This document shows, one piece after another, positions 8,521 to 17,024 of a stretch of 64,000 nucleotides of DNA. The DNA is taken from the NCBI GenBank assembly GCA_041725895.1, contig JBGRQA010000024.1:1-64000 (forward strand), written 5' to 3'. The notes beneath the pieces were generated by a model. That model saw only the letters and a program-made list of their open reading frames with translations, did no database searches and was not told the DNA's origin. The position numbers were made by a program, and so were the translations under genes. This DNA is from JBGRQA01 sp041725895 (GTDB lineage: Bacteria > Bacteroidota > Bacteroidia > Bacteroidales > Marinifilaceae). Within the stretch, counting starts at the first letter, position 1; each line of letters opens with the position of its first letter.

Positions 8521-8976
8521 CTACTCCTCTCCTTCCTCCTCGGGAAATTCAATTTCCAACTCCCGGTTGACCCGATTGAAAGAGGGATTGTTTATTATCA
8601 AAAGCACCAATCCCATTGCAGCAATGATTAGAATTTGTGCATTCGCACTCAATAAATAGACAATTCCACTAAAAATTCCTGCTACCTCTATCAAAACCAG
8701 TTTTAGTAGATAAGAATTTATGTAGGAGTTAACAGGATTCTGAATGTTCCGTATATTTTTCAGCTTATTACTGTGCAAATGGTAAGCCAGAGGAACCAGT
8801 AGCAGAAATCCCAAAAACACAAGTGTATTCAGTATATAAATCATCTCCTTGTTCAACTCGAGGAAAGAGCCGAACTTTCGGATCAAAAAGTCTACAATTA
8901 AAATAAATATGCCTAAACCAATGCACATTGCAATATGTGTGGTTTTCAGAGGTTTTAGTTCTTCTTTCGATATCAT
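8521..8976 (-). CDS. Hypothetical membrane protein, four predicted transmembrane helices
   Basis: This 151-residue protein is not recognised. It has hydrophobic segments around residues 14-33, 45-63, 92-109 and 114-128, and ends in an acidic cytoplasmic tail (EFPEEEGEE). The start chosen sits just downstream of a good promoter. Its promoter carries a GGACAG-CTGTCC palindrome next to the -33 element; a similar site lies upstream of the Crp-type gene at 20683, which suggests a shared activator. Confidence 0.7.
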   Translation of the reverse strand: MISKEELKPLKTTHIAMCIGLGIFILIVDFLIRKFGSFLELNKEMIYILNTLVFLGFLLLVPLAYHLHSNKLKNIRNIQNPVNSYINSYLLKLVLIEVAGIFSGIVYLLSANAQILIIAAMGLVLLIINNPSFNRVNRELEIEFPEEEGEE

Positions 8977-9001
8977 TGATGAAAAATTAAATTTAGTTTA
9001 C

Positions 9002-9045
9002 CAAAATTATAAAAAATACTGCCTTCTACAAGGACAGACCTGTCC
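9002..9045 (-). promoter_or_regulatory. Promoter with adjacent GGACAG-AC-CTGTCC palindrome
   Basis: On the minus strand: -7 TAATTTTG (9002-9009), a 19-nt spacer, -33 TTG (9029-9031), and directly upstream a palindrome with 6-bp perfect arms (9032-9045). The site is centred about where a class II activator would bind, next to RNA polymerase. A comparable arrangement is found at 20621-20663. Confidence 0.65.
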
Positions 9046-9245
9046 AATGCTTCCTGATGGGAAATGAAATAATCAAGAAATGAATTTCTAAATTAATTTG
9101 ATAATACTTTTTTTTCGAGTAAATTGATATATAAACAAATGAGGGATAACAGTTTAATATAATAACACCTGTAATCCTCAAATTTGGTTGAATGCTCTAT
9201 TTTACTTCACACTGTCCAAACCCGAGGATAAAATCAATTTTTACT

Positions 9246-9956
9246 ATGAAGAAAATACACCATTACCTGTTTCTTTGTTTCGTTCTTTTTCCACACCTGC
9301 TTTGGGCTCAAAAAGGTGATATTTTCTATCCCAGAAATAAGCACACCAAGCTGGATTATATTTCCTTTGATAAAAAAAATCAACAAAACAATCATCATTG
9401 TTACAGTCTGTTTGCCAAAATTTGTACGCCCGGTTGCAATCAATTTGTTGTTGAGGATGAAATTGTCACCCAAAAAAAAGATATGATCTACCATCAATTT
9501 AAAATGACCTGTAGGGACGGGAAGTTTTTTTTGGGGATGGAGAAATATTTTAACCCCTTTCGGTTGGAAGCTTATCGTAATATGGAAATTCTTTACCAAG
9601 CGGACAGTCTGGAAATACCATCTTTTGCAGAAAGCGATAGAATGCTCCCCGATTGTTCTGCCACAGCAACAATTCTAGGAGGATGTGGTTCGCAAATTTT
9701 AAAAATGCAAGTACACATTCATAATCGCAGATTTGAATCCATAGACTCTGTTTCAACATCTGCCGGTATCTTTAAATGCTGCAAACTATCTTTCGATAAA
9801 ATTGAAATCGTGGGGGCTTTCAGAAGAAAAACCCATCATTTGGAATGGTATGCACCCAACATTGGTTTGGTAAGAGCAGAAAATTACAACAAAAAGGGAA
9901 AATTGACGGGGTATACACTATTGCAGGAAATTGGAGAGGAGTTTTTGCTGCCCTAG
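9246..9956 (+). CDS. Secreted protein of unknown function (DUF3108/TapB-like)
   Basis: The start at 9246 is chosen because it opens a clear signal peptide (MKKIHHYLFLCFVLFPHLLWA, with cleavage after WA likely); an upstream in-frame ATG at 9192 adds 18 residues that spoil it. The mature part is about 215 residues, beta-rich and with nine or so cysteines. The closing pattern (HHLEWYAPNIGLVRAENY followed by KKGKLTGYTLL) resembles the end of DUF3108/TapB-like periplasmic proteins of Bacteroidota. The family link is from memory and tentative. Confidence 0.65.
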   Translation: MKKIHHYLFLCFVLFPHLLWAQKGDIFYPRNKHTKLDYISFDKKNQQNNHHCYSLFAKICTPGCNQFVVEDEIVTQKKDMIYHQFKMTCRDGKFFLGMEKYFNPFRLEAYRNMEILYQADSLEIPSFAESDRMLPDCSATATILGGCGSQILKMQVHIHNRRFESIDSVSTSAGIFKCCKLSFDKIEIVGAFRRKTHHLEWYAPNIGLVRAENYNKKGKLTGYTLLQEIGEEFLLP

Positions 9957-10000
9957 GTGTGGTTTTCATTGCTCTCAAATATCTTTCCCTCAAAAATAAA

Positions 10001-10028
10001 ATTCACCTTCGTTTTATAAAAGGTGAAT
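10001..10028. terminator. Bidirectional terminator between convergent genes
   Basis: Arms ATTCACCTT and AAGGTGAAT (9 bp, perfect) with A-rich sequence to the left and T-rich to the right, midway between two converging genes. Confidence 0.75.
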
Positions 10029-10060
10029 TCTTCTTTCTAAAGGGTGAAAACTCGATTCAA

Positions 10061-10825
10061 TCAGTCAATAATCGCCACAACCCTTGCCGGAGCAGCTGAT
10101 GCCCCTTTAATCTTCAGAGGAAATACAGCTACTTTGAATCCTTGAGAGGGCAATGCCCCCAAATTACACAATTGTTCCATGTGGTAGTACTCCTCTTGTT
10201 GGCCTACCAGGTGAGCTTCCCAGAAATAATTGTCGCGATTTTCTTTTTTTGCCTTTTGTGCCATATATTTCAGAGGAAGATCCCATCCCCATTGATCAAT
10301 CCCCATTACACGTACCCCTTGATCGATGAGCCATTGAGTTGCCTCAGCACTCATTCCTGTACCCCGTTCGGGATACTCTTTGGTCCCTTGGTATTTGTCC
10401 CTGTCGGTTCGTATGAGGACAATGTTCCCGGGCTCAATACTTGCACCGGATTTTTCAAGATCCGCTTTCAAATCGTTCACGGTAATGGGATCCAAATCCT
10501 CCTTGTGGCTTACATTGATAACAATTCCTGGTGCAAATCCCCATTCCAGAGGCATTTGTTCAATGGTTTTGGCCGGTTTGCCATTACAATTGGGACTGTA
10601 ATGCCATGGGGCATCAATATGAGTAGTGGAATGTACGCCCATGTGTTTGATGGTATCATCGGCCCAGCCTTCAAATCCCCGGGGAAATAACTTTGTGGGC
10701 AAACCCAGAAACCAACGGATAACCCCTTTGGCTTTGCCATGAGGTTTGTGTTTAATTTTTACACGCATAAACCATGGATCCTGCTTGTCGTACTCAATGG
10801 TTTTAGATAAGTCTACAATTTGCAT
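10061..10825 (-). CDS. Cyclase-family metal-dependent hydrolase (kynurenine formamidase-like)
   Basis: The 254-residue protein carries the cyclase/KynB metal site HSTTHIDAPWHY (residues ~90-101, the family's H-x-G-T-H-x-D-x-P-x-H with Ser-Thr in place of Gly-Thr) and the usual N-terminal VDLSKTIEYD. Members hydrolyse N-formylkynurenine, isatin or other cyclic amides with Zn or Mn. A long insertion at 25-85 and the lack of neighbouring tryptophan genes mean the substrate cannot be named. It is transcribed alone. Confidence 0.8.
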   Translation of the reverse strand: MQIVDLSKTIEYDKQDPWFMRVKIKHKPHGKAKGVIRWFLGLPTKLFPRGFEGWADDTIKHMGVHSTTHIDAPWHYSPNCNGKPAKTIEQMPLEWGFAPGIVINVSHKEDLDPITVNDLKADLEKSGASIEPGNIVLIRTDRDKYQGTKEYPERGTGMSAEATQWLIDQGVRVMGIDQWGWDLPLKYMAQKAKKENRDNYFWEAHLVGQQEEYYHMEQLCNLGALPSQGFKVAVFPLKIKGASAAPARVVAIID

Positions 10826-10945
10826 TGGTAGTAGTTTTTAATATGGTTTTAATTGGAAGTTGTAAAGTTATTATTTTTCTCAAAATGGAATGATCTTCAA
10901 AAATGGCTCATTTGCGAAGTAGTAAAAACTCGCTGAAAGCCCCGT

Positions 10946-11190
10946 GCAGGATGGGTAATTAAAGCGCAGGACGGGTAACGGAGTGCTAGGACAGCTTTCT
11001 CAACCCGCAGGATGGTATATTTTTGGCGCAGGAATGCGTACTAATGTCGCAGGATTCTTTGCCAAACCCGCAGGACCTGACATCAAACACGCAGGGTTTA
11101 TTACTTAAGTTGCAGGAAAGCTTACTTACCTCGCAGGATGCATCAGAACCCCCAAGGGTGGTCTATTTGAGTCCCAGGGCCTTGCCCCTT
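10946..11190. repeat. Array of about 12 degenerate 21-bp units with a GCAGGA core
   Basis: Cores GCAGGA or close variants start at 10946, 10966, 10985, 11007, 11028, 11049, 11070, 11091, 11112 and 11133, with two weaker ones after. From 11007 the spacing is exactly 21 bp; earlier units are 19-22 bp. Only the first 6-7 bases are conserved, the rest of each unit differs. It lies in a gene-free gap between the cyclase and thioesterase genes. One unit (CGCAGGACCTGACATC) closely resembles units of the array at 50332. Confidence 0.75.
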
Positions 11191-11620
11191 CCTAAAATAA
11201 CTTGAAAGATTATTACTTAAATATGGAACAGAACTGCGGTACCCAAAATCGCCTAACGAAAAGCTGAATTAATTTCGGAAGAATTTACCATTAATAAAAA
11301 ATAAGATTGGCGATTTTCACAGATTAACGCCTGGATTTGTTAGGTTTACTCCGAAGATAAAACCAATACACCTTGCCACACAAACTACAATAAAAAGCAT
11401 TGGGTTACTCTACCAAAGTGCCACAAAATGCAAGAATTGGAATATAACTTTCGACGATTCGATTTCCATCGATCAAATACTAAAACACGAAATTAATGGC
11501 TTGATAAAGGAACCGGATTTGAACTACTCCTTCATTTCCGGTTTCGTTTGTACTTTTTCATCAGTATAACCCTATCCTTTTCAATAAAACGAACAGGAAA
11601 AATGGGCGATTTCTGCGAAT
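11191..11620. other. Gene-free stretch downstream of the first 21-bp array
   Basis: Some 430 bp, A/T-rich, with no credible reading frame, RNA gene or inverted repeat that I can support. The flanking genes are both leftward, so no promoter for a rightward gene is needed here. Confidence 0.4.
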
Positions 11621-11647
11621 AAAAAAGGCCACGATTAAATCGTGACC
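11621..11647 (-). terminator. Intrinsic terminator of the thioesterase gene
   Basis: The minus strand has GGTCACGATT..AATCGTGGCC, a stem of about 10 bp with one mismatch, followed by a T run (A residues at 11621-11626 on the plus strand). It lies 19 nt past the thioesterase stop. Confidence 0.8.
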
Positions 11648-11665
11648 CTTCAAAGGAATATTAAA

Positions 11666-12079
11666 TTATACAAAACAATGGACTGCCTCAATTTGCTTTA
11701 GAATGCGATCCGGTGCCCGCATTGGTTTCCGTGTGTCTCTATCAACAAATACAATGGACGAATCAGCCCTATTCACAAGCTCTCCAGCCTCGTTGTAGAT
11801 TTCGAAGCGGAATTGTAACCGAACAGGACTTACTTTCTCCAGGATACTCCGCACTCTAATCAACTCATCGAAACGAACCGGTTTCAGGTAACGCTGGTTT
11901 AAGCTGATCACCGGAAAGATAATCCCCTGCTCCTCCAATTCTTTCTCATTGATTCCTAATTCGCGGAACAAATTGGTTCGACCTGCATGGTAGAACGAAG
12001 CGTAATTTCCATGATACACGTAGCCCATGCCATCGGTTTCGCTGTATCGTATTCTGAATTCTGTTTCTGATGTATACAT
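11666..12079 (-). CDS. Acyl-CoA thioesterase of the hotdog fold (4-hydroxybenzoyl-CoA thioesterase/YbgC type)
   Basis: A 137-residue single hotdog domain. The active-site segment RYSETDGMGYVYHGNYASFY (residues ~10-29) matches the family's R-x-x-D/E-x-D-x-x-G-x-x-x-x-x-x-Y pattern, with Glu-Thr-Asp as usual. Enzymes of this group hydrolyse short or aromatic acyl-CoA esters in the cytoplasm. No pathway neighbours help to choose a substrate. Well supported as a family member. Confidence 0.85.
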   Translation of the reverse strand: MYTSETEFRIRYSETDGMGYVYHGNYASFYHAGRTNLFRELGINEKELEEQGIIFPVISLNQRYLKPVRFDELIRVRSILEKVSPVRLQFRFEIYNEAGELVNRADSSIVFVDRDTRKPMRAPDRILKQIEAVHCFV

Positions 12080-12396
12080 ATTTTTCTATTTCTTCCCCTC
12101 TTTCAATTCGTTCATCGCATTCCCTGAATTCAATTAATAAGGTATATTTTATTGAACACTACAATTTTCATGCTCCTACCTCCTGCTAAAAACAATTGGC
12201 CCTTGACCTTTAGCTATTGAGTTATTCCAATTGCTAAAGCCAAAGGCCAATAACTGCTTATTCAGAAGATTCAGATCAATCAAGTAGTTATTACCCCAAT
12301 TGTATATCGAACGCAAGTGCAATTATTTTACTCTAAACTATACCTTAATCGCACAGGACTTTCCCTTTTAAAATCAATCCATAAAAGAGAAATAAA
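12080..12396. other. Gene-free stretch between the thioesterase and the ORP-like cluster
   Basis: No gene or clear regulatory site seen. A short inverted repeat of the kind TTGGCC..GGCCAA occurs around 12190-12250 but has no T run, so it is not a convincing terminator. Confidence 0.35.
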
Positions 12397-12750
12397 CTAC
12401 AAAGCAGCCTCTGGCTCCTGCTCTACCAATTCCCCTGCCTTAAATTTCTCATAGGCATCACGTACACTCATCTCTTCCGAAATAGAATAGATCTGAATGG
12501 ATGATTTCTTCAAGGTTCTGTATGCTTTAGGGCCTGCATATCGCGTCACCAAAACCTCGGCACCTAAATTGGCAACATTCTGAGCTGCCTGGATTCCTGC
12601 GCCCTGACTGGCCATTACGTTCTGTTCGTTACTGTGCCAGGAAAGTTCATTCTTTTCTTCATCGAAAAGAAGAAAACCCTGGGCTCGGCCAAAACTGGGA
12701 TCTGTGGGAGCATCCCAATCTTTCCCCTTAGCTGAAAATACTATCTTCAT
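12397..12750 (-). CDS. NifX/NifB-fold cofactor-binding protein (ORP-like), last gene of the cluster
   Basis: The start at 12750 (MKIVFSAKGKDWDAPTDPSF) is chosen over an upstream ATG because it gives the normal N terminus and leaves 11 nt to the upstream gene. The ~117-residue domain is of the dinitrogenase iron-molybdenum cofactor type (FGRAQGFLLFD, then GAGIQAAQNVANLGAEVLVTRYAGPKA). Relatives include the Desulfovibrio orange protein, which carries a Mo-Cu sulphide cluster, and NifX/NafY. No conserved cysteine is present, as in ORP where the cluster is held non-covalently. Its cofactor here is unknown. Confidence 0.8.
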   Translation of the reverse strand: MKIVFSAKGKDWDAPTDPSFGRAQGFLLFDEEKNELSWHSNEQNVMASQGAGIQAAQNVANLGAEVLVTRYAGPKAYRTLKKSSIQIYSISEEMSVRDAYEKFKAGELVEQEPEAAL

Positions 12751-12761
12751 GAGTTCCAATT

Positions 12762-13637
12762 TTAATTGTTTATAATGCTTTTGATATTTTCCCAAATCTG
12801 TTGCATCCGGAGGCCCAAACCTTCATGATATTCAGGTATGGTAGTGCCCTTCACCATAGCAGAAACAAACTCCTTCTGAAAAGGAAGCTCTCCAACGCAT
12901 TCCATACCATTCTGCTGGAGGAATTGATGTATCTCTCTGGTTTTATCCGTATTTAAATCCGCTTTATTGACAATGCAAACTGCTTTGATGCCGAAACGCT
13001 TTACCAACTGATGCACCCGTTGCAGATCGTGCAGGCCGGATACAGTTGGTTCGGTTACCATTACGACTAGTTTGGCTCCTGTTAAGGACGCAATTACAGG
13101 ACAGCCAATCCCCGGTGAGCCATCCACCAACAAGTACTCCTTGCCCTTCTCCCTTGCTATCTCTCTTCCTACCGCTTTAATTTGACTGACCATTTTTCCG
13201 GAATTCTCGGCTCCAATTTCCATACTAGCATGAACCATTGGACTTTTCATTCGAGTTTCCGACTGGTATAATTTTCCCGTTAAAGCTTCCTTCATTGTGA
13301 TTGCCTGAGTTGGACATACTTTGGCACAATATCCACATCCTTCACAAGCCAAAGGATCTATTTTAAATCCCTGATTACTGCTACTGATTGCTCCAAACTG
13401 ACAAACTGATTGGCATTTCCCGCATCTAATACAGGAATTCTCCTCCAATAGGGCTTCCCATCCGGAATAAAAATCCATTTCCAGCTTTTGGTCCGGCTTC
13501 AAAAGTAGGTGTAGGTTGGCTGCATCCACATCACAGTCTGCGATCACGGCCTCCTCCCTTGCCAAATAAGCAAATGAAGCCGACAGAGAAGTCTTTCCTG
13601 TTCCTCCTTTTCCGGATATAATAACAATTTCCTTCAT
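12762..13637 (-). CDS. MinD/Mrp-type P-loop ATPase with inserted 2[4Fe-4S] ferredoxin domain (second of a pair)
   Basis: The start at 13637 opens directly on the Walker A motif (MKEIVIISGKGGTGKTSLSA), 5 nt after the upstream gene; longer starts only overlap it. The deviant Walker A (GKGGTGKTS) and DCDVDAANLH are followed by a ferredoxin insert with two CxxCxxCxxxC clusters (CIRCGKCQSVC near 70 and CEGCGYCAKVC near 97). The C-terminal half has the DGSPGIGCPV switch. Pairs of such proteins next to NifX-like genes occur in archaea and in the Desulfovibrio ORP locus, where they form a complex with the orange protein. Confidence 0.88.
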   Translation of the reverse strand: MKEIVIISGKGGTGKTSLSASFAYLAREEAVIADCDVDAANLHLLLKPDQKLEMDFYSGWEALLEENSCIRCGKCQSVCQFGAISSSNQGFKIDPLACEGCGYCAKVCPTQAITMKEALTGKLYQSETRMKSPMVHASMEIGAENSGKMVSQIKAVGREIAREKGKEYLLVDGSPGIGCPVIASLTGAKLVVMVTEPTVSGLHDLQRVHQLVKRFGIKAVCIVNKADLNTDKTREIHQFLQQNGMECVGELPFQKEFVSAMVKGTTIPEYHEGLGLRMQQIWENIKSIINN

Positions 13638-13642
13638 CCCGA

Positions 13643-14521
13643 TTAGTTTTGACATTCTTTTATCATGGTATGCTTCTGGATGTTGCTCCACAATCGTTTC
13701 AACTCCTGCTCAACAATTGGAATTTCATCCACCAAGACCTTGCCCTCAGAATAGAGACGGGCTATCTCCTCACTGTAAGGTATTCGTCCCAATATGGGTA
13801 TGTGCTCCTCTTTACAGTATCGCTCCAATTCTCCGTCGCCAATTCCATCCTTATTGATAAAAATTCCAAAATTTTGGTTCATCTCCCGGGCTGTTTCCAC
13901 AGCCAATTTTAAGTCGTGAATCCCAAATGGAGTAGGTTCTGTGACCAGCACAACGAAATCAACATTTCGAAAGGTCTCCACTACCGGACATGAGGTGCCT
14001 GGCGAAGCATCCATTACAACCAGGCTATCATCAGTAATATGCTTTTTAAGGTAAGTAAAAGTAGACCTGATCTGGGGAACTGCTGAAGGTTCACCAATAT
14101 TCAAACGGCTTTCCAAAAAGGTAAAACCCGACATCTGATACTTTGTGATTTCTCCGATTTTGCGCTTCCCTATACTCAAGGCATTTTCGGGACATAATCC
14201 AACACATGCATGACAGGAATGGCAAAGCTCTTCGTAAATTTCCAGGGACCCGGGAAGTTGAGCAATGGCATTGAAATTGCAGACCTCTTTACATCTTCCG
14301 CAATGGGTGCATTTTTGAATATTTAAAATGGGAATATCCCTAAACTGAACTTCCTGCTCAAGGATTTGTCCCTTGAGGAATAGACCGGAATTAGGTTCCT
14401 CTACATCCAGATCCACCAACACCACCTTTTTAAGGATTCTGCTCAAAAAAAGGGTAAGGTTGGTTGAAAGAGTTGTTTTTCCGGTTCCCCCCTTACCACT
14501 GGCAATAGCTATCTTAATCAT
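13643..14521 (-). CDS. MinD/Mrp-type P-loop ATPase with inserted 2[4Fe-4S] ferredoxin domain (first of a pair)
   Basis: A 292-residue paralogue of the next gene. It has the deviant Walker A GKGGTGKTTLST at residues 9-20, DLDVEEPNSGLFLK, a ferredoxin insert with CTHCGRCKEVC and CHSCHACVGLC, and DASPGTSCPVV as Walker B/switch. The two paralogues probably form a heterodimer that binds and hydrolyses ATP to move or load a metal cluster on the NifX-like proteins; this is inferred from related loci. The gene is 12 nt from the upstream DUF89 gene and so cotranscribed. Confidence 0.88.
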   Translation of the reverse strand: MIKIAIASGKGGTGKTTLSTNLTLFLSRILKKVVLVDLDVEEPNSGLFLKGQILEQEVQFRDIPILNIQKCTHCGRCKEVCNFNAIAQLPGSLEIYEELCHSCHACVGLCPENALSIGKRKIGEITKYQMSGFTFLESRLNIGEPSAVPQIRSTFTYLKKHITDDSLVVMDASPGTSCPVVETFRNVDFVVLVTEPTPFGIHDLKLAVETAREMNQNFGIFINKDGIGDGELERYCKEEHIPILGRIPYSEEIARLYSEGKVLVDEIPIVEQELKRLWSNIQKHTMIKECQN

Positions 14522-14533
14522 TAGTTGTCCTTT

Positions 14534-15403
14534 TTAGTCAATTTCGGCTTCAACTGGAATTTCTTTGTTATGGCAAACCACAAAATTCCCTTTCTCAACT
14601 CCCAGCCTGCTTCCAATCAAGTTGCATTTCACCATCAACAGGTAGAAAATGGATTGTTCCTGATTCTCCAGCAAGCCTTCCAGATTTCCCTGGCCTTTAG
14701 AGATGATCAGATCAGCACGGTAAAACAAGTCCTGGAATTCTGCAGATGATTTCTCCACCAAGGTGGAAGGCGCACCGTAACCATTTGAAATTACTTTTGC
14801 ATACCGCTCCATCTGAACGTAACGGGCATCCTCAAGGGTAACATCGTTGATAATGGGCTCGCCCCGAACCGCAAAATGAATTCCGGGATGGTTCAAAGTT
14901 TCCAGAAAAAGCCGATCCAAAACAATCTCCCCTGCATTATCTCCCAGGTAAAGTATGGTTTTTGCCTTTTGTATCCTCTCCTTTAACTTTTGTACATGAT
15001 TGATGGCAAAATCCGATTCCATCACATATTCAATGGTTTCGTCCACAGAATGGTCAGGAGATGCCGCATAATCGATAATGTTACCAGCAATTGCCAGCTT
15101 TAAAGCGGTAGTAAAAGGATCTTTGGATGTGAGAACTCTCTCCTTCAACCTAGGGTATTGTTGCAATAAATAGTCATTGCAACTCTTTTTTATCTCCCTG
15201 TAGGGATCCGATGATCCTAAAATTTCTTTCATCTTTTGATGGATGGATCGCGTAATATCTGGGGATTTGTCATCCCTGTTCATCTTCCCGAACCAGTTCA
15301 AGAACTCCAGGGTTAAATTCTTCTTGTCTTCCTCCTTTATAGGTTGCTCCTTAAGCAACTTCTCAAAAGAACGGATATGACAAAAAAAGCATTGATAGTG
15401 CAT
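14534..15403 (-). CDS. DUF89/ARMT1-family protein (metal-dependent phosphatase-like)
   Basis: The 289-residue protein matches DUF89: N-terminal helical part with C5/C8 (QCFFCHIR) and a C-terminal domain with YLGDNAGEIVLDRL (~172) and a later VRGEPIINDVTLEDA (~198). Related archaeal and eukaryotic proteins are metal-dependent damage-control phosphatases. Prokaryotic members with the N-terminal cysteine pair often sit beside Fe-S ATPase genes, as here; their substrate is not known. It is cotranscribed with the two ATPase genes downstream (12 nt). Confidence 0.8.
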   Translation of the reverse strand: MHYQCFFCHIRSFEKLLKEQPIKEEDKKNLTLEFLNWFGKMNRDDKSPDITRSIHQKMKEILGSSDPYREIKKSCNDYLLQQYPRLKERVLTSKDPFTTALKLAIAGNIIDYAASPDHSVDETIEYVMESDFAINHVQKLKERIQKAKTILYLGDNAGEIVLDRLFLETLNHPGIHFAVRGEPIINDVTLEDARYVQMERYAKVISNGYGAPSTLVEKSSAEFQDLFYRADLIISKGQGNLEGLLENQEQSIFYLLMVKCNLIGSRLGVEKGNFVVCHNKEIPVEAEID

Positions 15404-15625
15404 GTGTCAATTATTGGTTTTACAATGGCTACAAATTCGCAGCTCTCCGAATACCGTACCCATGGGAACTTAGGTTTTGGAAGGGCTGTGCTTACAACAA
15501 CTTCACTTTAGAAACCCAATTGTTCCTCAGGAAAATAGAAATGCCCCTACTTTAATGCATTTGCAACAAGCAGAATATAAACTTGCAAAGGCATCAGGCA
15601 CGGGCATTTCATCAAACCTACTATT

Positions 15626-15961
15626 TTAATGGTCGCAAGCATTTGCTTGCACTTGAAGAGTACCATTTAAATACTCCTCAACAACTTCTTTCGGATCTTT
15701 AGCTGCTGCGCCTACTGTTACTTTTATTTGATTGGACTCGAACAAGTTGATCGCTCTTTGTCCCATACCTCCGGCAATTACCTCGTCAGCTCCTTTTTCG
15801 GCCAACCATTTGGGCAGTAATCCGGGCTGATGTGGTGGCGCCTTGATCTCTTCCACATTTACAATTGAATTTTCCTCCACTTCGTAAATCCGAAATGATT
15901 CACAATGTCCAAAATGAGGACAAAGAATTCCTTGTACAGTAGGTACTGCAATTTTCTTCAT
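15626..15961 (-). CDS. NifX/NifB-fold cofactor-binding protein (ORP-like), first copy
   Basis: An intact 111-residue protein of the dinitrogenase iron-molybdenum cofactor domain: MKKIAVPTVQGILCPHFGHCESF at the N terminus, then GGMGQRAINLFE near 57-68, the usual signature. The C-terminal tail QANACDH has an extra Cys/His pair. It resembles the small NifX-like proteins clustered with MinD-type ATPases in anaerobes and is not the same as the copy at 12397. A 222-nt gap separates it from the DUF89 gene, so it could have its own terminator or promoter. Confidence 0.85.
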   Translation of the reverse strand: MKKIAVPTVQGILCPHFGHCESFRIYEVEENSIVNVEEIKAPPHQPGLLPKWLAEKGADEVIAGGMGQRAINLFESNQIKVTVGAAAKDPKEVVEEYLNGTLQVQANACDH

Positions 15962-16105
15962 AATCTTTTGTTTTTGTTTATTGATATCTATTTAATAAGA
16001 AATGATTTTTAATCATTAAACCGAAATTGGAAAACAGATATCCTCTCCCTCAAACTATATTGAAGAAGCCAAAAGGAGTGATTGTTTAGACCAATTCAAG
16101 CGGTT

Positions 16106-16429
16106 CTACTTCGTTCCGGGCCAGTTTGCATTCAAACGGCGACAAAAACCCTGCCCTGCTCCACGTCGGAAGCCCATGCCTCGTCCCTGACCTCTGTTCC
16201 CCTCCATCGAGGCAGACTGACCACCAAAACCAGGAGTTCTTTCCTGCCATCCTTGCCCGCGTCCGACACCTCTTCCGATTCTGCGCCCCTGCCCTCGATT
16301 CCCTTGCGGTTCTCCAGACATATTAGCACCTGTCATTTCTTGTCTTCCTTGCCGGCCAAGGCCTCTTCCAAACCCACGACCAGCTCTTTGTCCCCTGTTT
16401 ACGGGATTTTGATTCTCAAATCGTTCCAT
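16106..16429 (-). CDS. Gly/Arg-rich low-complexity protein (DUF5320-like) of the ORP-like cluster
   Basis: A 107-residue basic protein made of GRG, GQGR and RQGR repeats, with only one cysteine (GQGFCRR). Small proteins with Met/Gly/Arg patterns like GRGxGxGFC (DUF5320) commonly accompany NifX-like and DUF134 genes in anaerobes, and the position 7 nt after the DUF134 gene supports a true gene. Composition alone cannot give a function; a role in binding metal or nucleic acid is only a guess. Overlapping frames on the other strand are artefacts of its repetitive composition. Confidence 0.7.
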   Translation of the reverse strand: MERFENQNPVNRGQRAGRGFGRGLGRQGRQEMTGANMSGEPQGNRGQGRRIGRGVGRGQGWQERTPGFGGQSASMEGNRGQGRGMGFRRGAGQGFCRRLNANWPGTK

Positions 16430-16436
16430 GGTATTA

Positions 16437-17000
16437 TTATTTTGGGTTATTGGTTCTCATCATATTGCTTTTGCAATCAGGACATTGTTCCTCTCGGCAA
16501 GGAACGCCCAATTTTCCTGATTTACGCTTCCCACAACTTGGACATATACATGTTTTTTCCGCCGTTTTTTCATCTCCTAACCGCCAATCCTGCAGTGTAC
16601 GATTGATATGTTCCACATCGTTTGATTGACAATTGTGGCAGTAAATATCAGATTCTCCTACGGACTGAAATACAGCATGGCAATGATTGCACCGGTACCA
16701 ATTCTTGTCCAACTGAACATCACCTCCTTCGATAATAATAGTTTGCCCCTCTACAAACGCTTTGGCTATCTTTTCCAGAGCCTTGTTGTAAATACGCGTA
16801 AAGGTTGGACGTGAGACATTCATTCTTACGGCAGCCTGATCTTGCGGTAGTTTTTCATAAGTAGCCAAACGAAAAGCCTCGTACTCATCAAAATGCAAGG
16901 AAATGGCTTCATTCTCATGACATGCTGTCCCCAGGGGTTTGAATCCTCTCAGCTTGGGTGGAACCCCCATTCTTCTACATCGTTTTGGTCGTGGTGACAT
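16437..17000 (-). CDS. DUF134 DNA-binding protein with C-terminal zinc ribbons
   Basis: The 187-residue protein starts with the DUF134 signature (MSPRPKRCRRMGVPP) and a sigma-70 region 4-like helix-turn-helix (QDQAAVRMNVSRPTFTRIYNKA, of which NVSRPTFTRIYNKA is the recognition part, ~62-75). Two zinc-ribbon-like parts follow: CNHC..CHNC (near 104-130) and CPSC..CPDC (near 152-178). It heads the ORP-like cluster and is the likely regulator of it: a 16-bp palindrome fills the spacer of its own promoter. DUF134 genes are often linked to NifX-like genes in anaerobes. Confidence 0.85.
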   Translation of the reverse strand: MSPRPKRCRRMGVPPKLRGFKPLGTACHENEAISLHFDEYEAFRLATYEKLPQDQAAVRMNVSRPTFTRIYNKALEKIAKAFVEGQTIIIEGGDVQLDKNWYRCNHCHAVFQSVGESDIYCHNCQSNDVEHINRTLQDWRLGDEKTAEKTCICPSCGKRKSGKLGVPCREEQCPDCKSNMMRTNNPK

Positions 17001-17024
17001 ATTTCTTGGGTTTTGTTTTCACTA

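Noticed and set aside
11023..11205. Plus-strand frame over the first array
   Set aside because: Same cause as above: 21-bp periodicity. No ribosome-binding site or promoter was found.
16082..16606. Rightward frames over the Gly/Arg-rich and DUF134 genes
   Set aside because: Opposite-strand shadows of a low-complexity gene; they show no family motif and would disturb a good operon.
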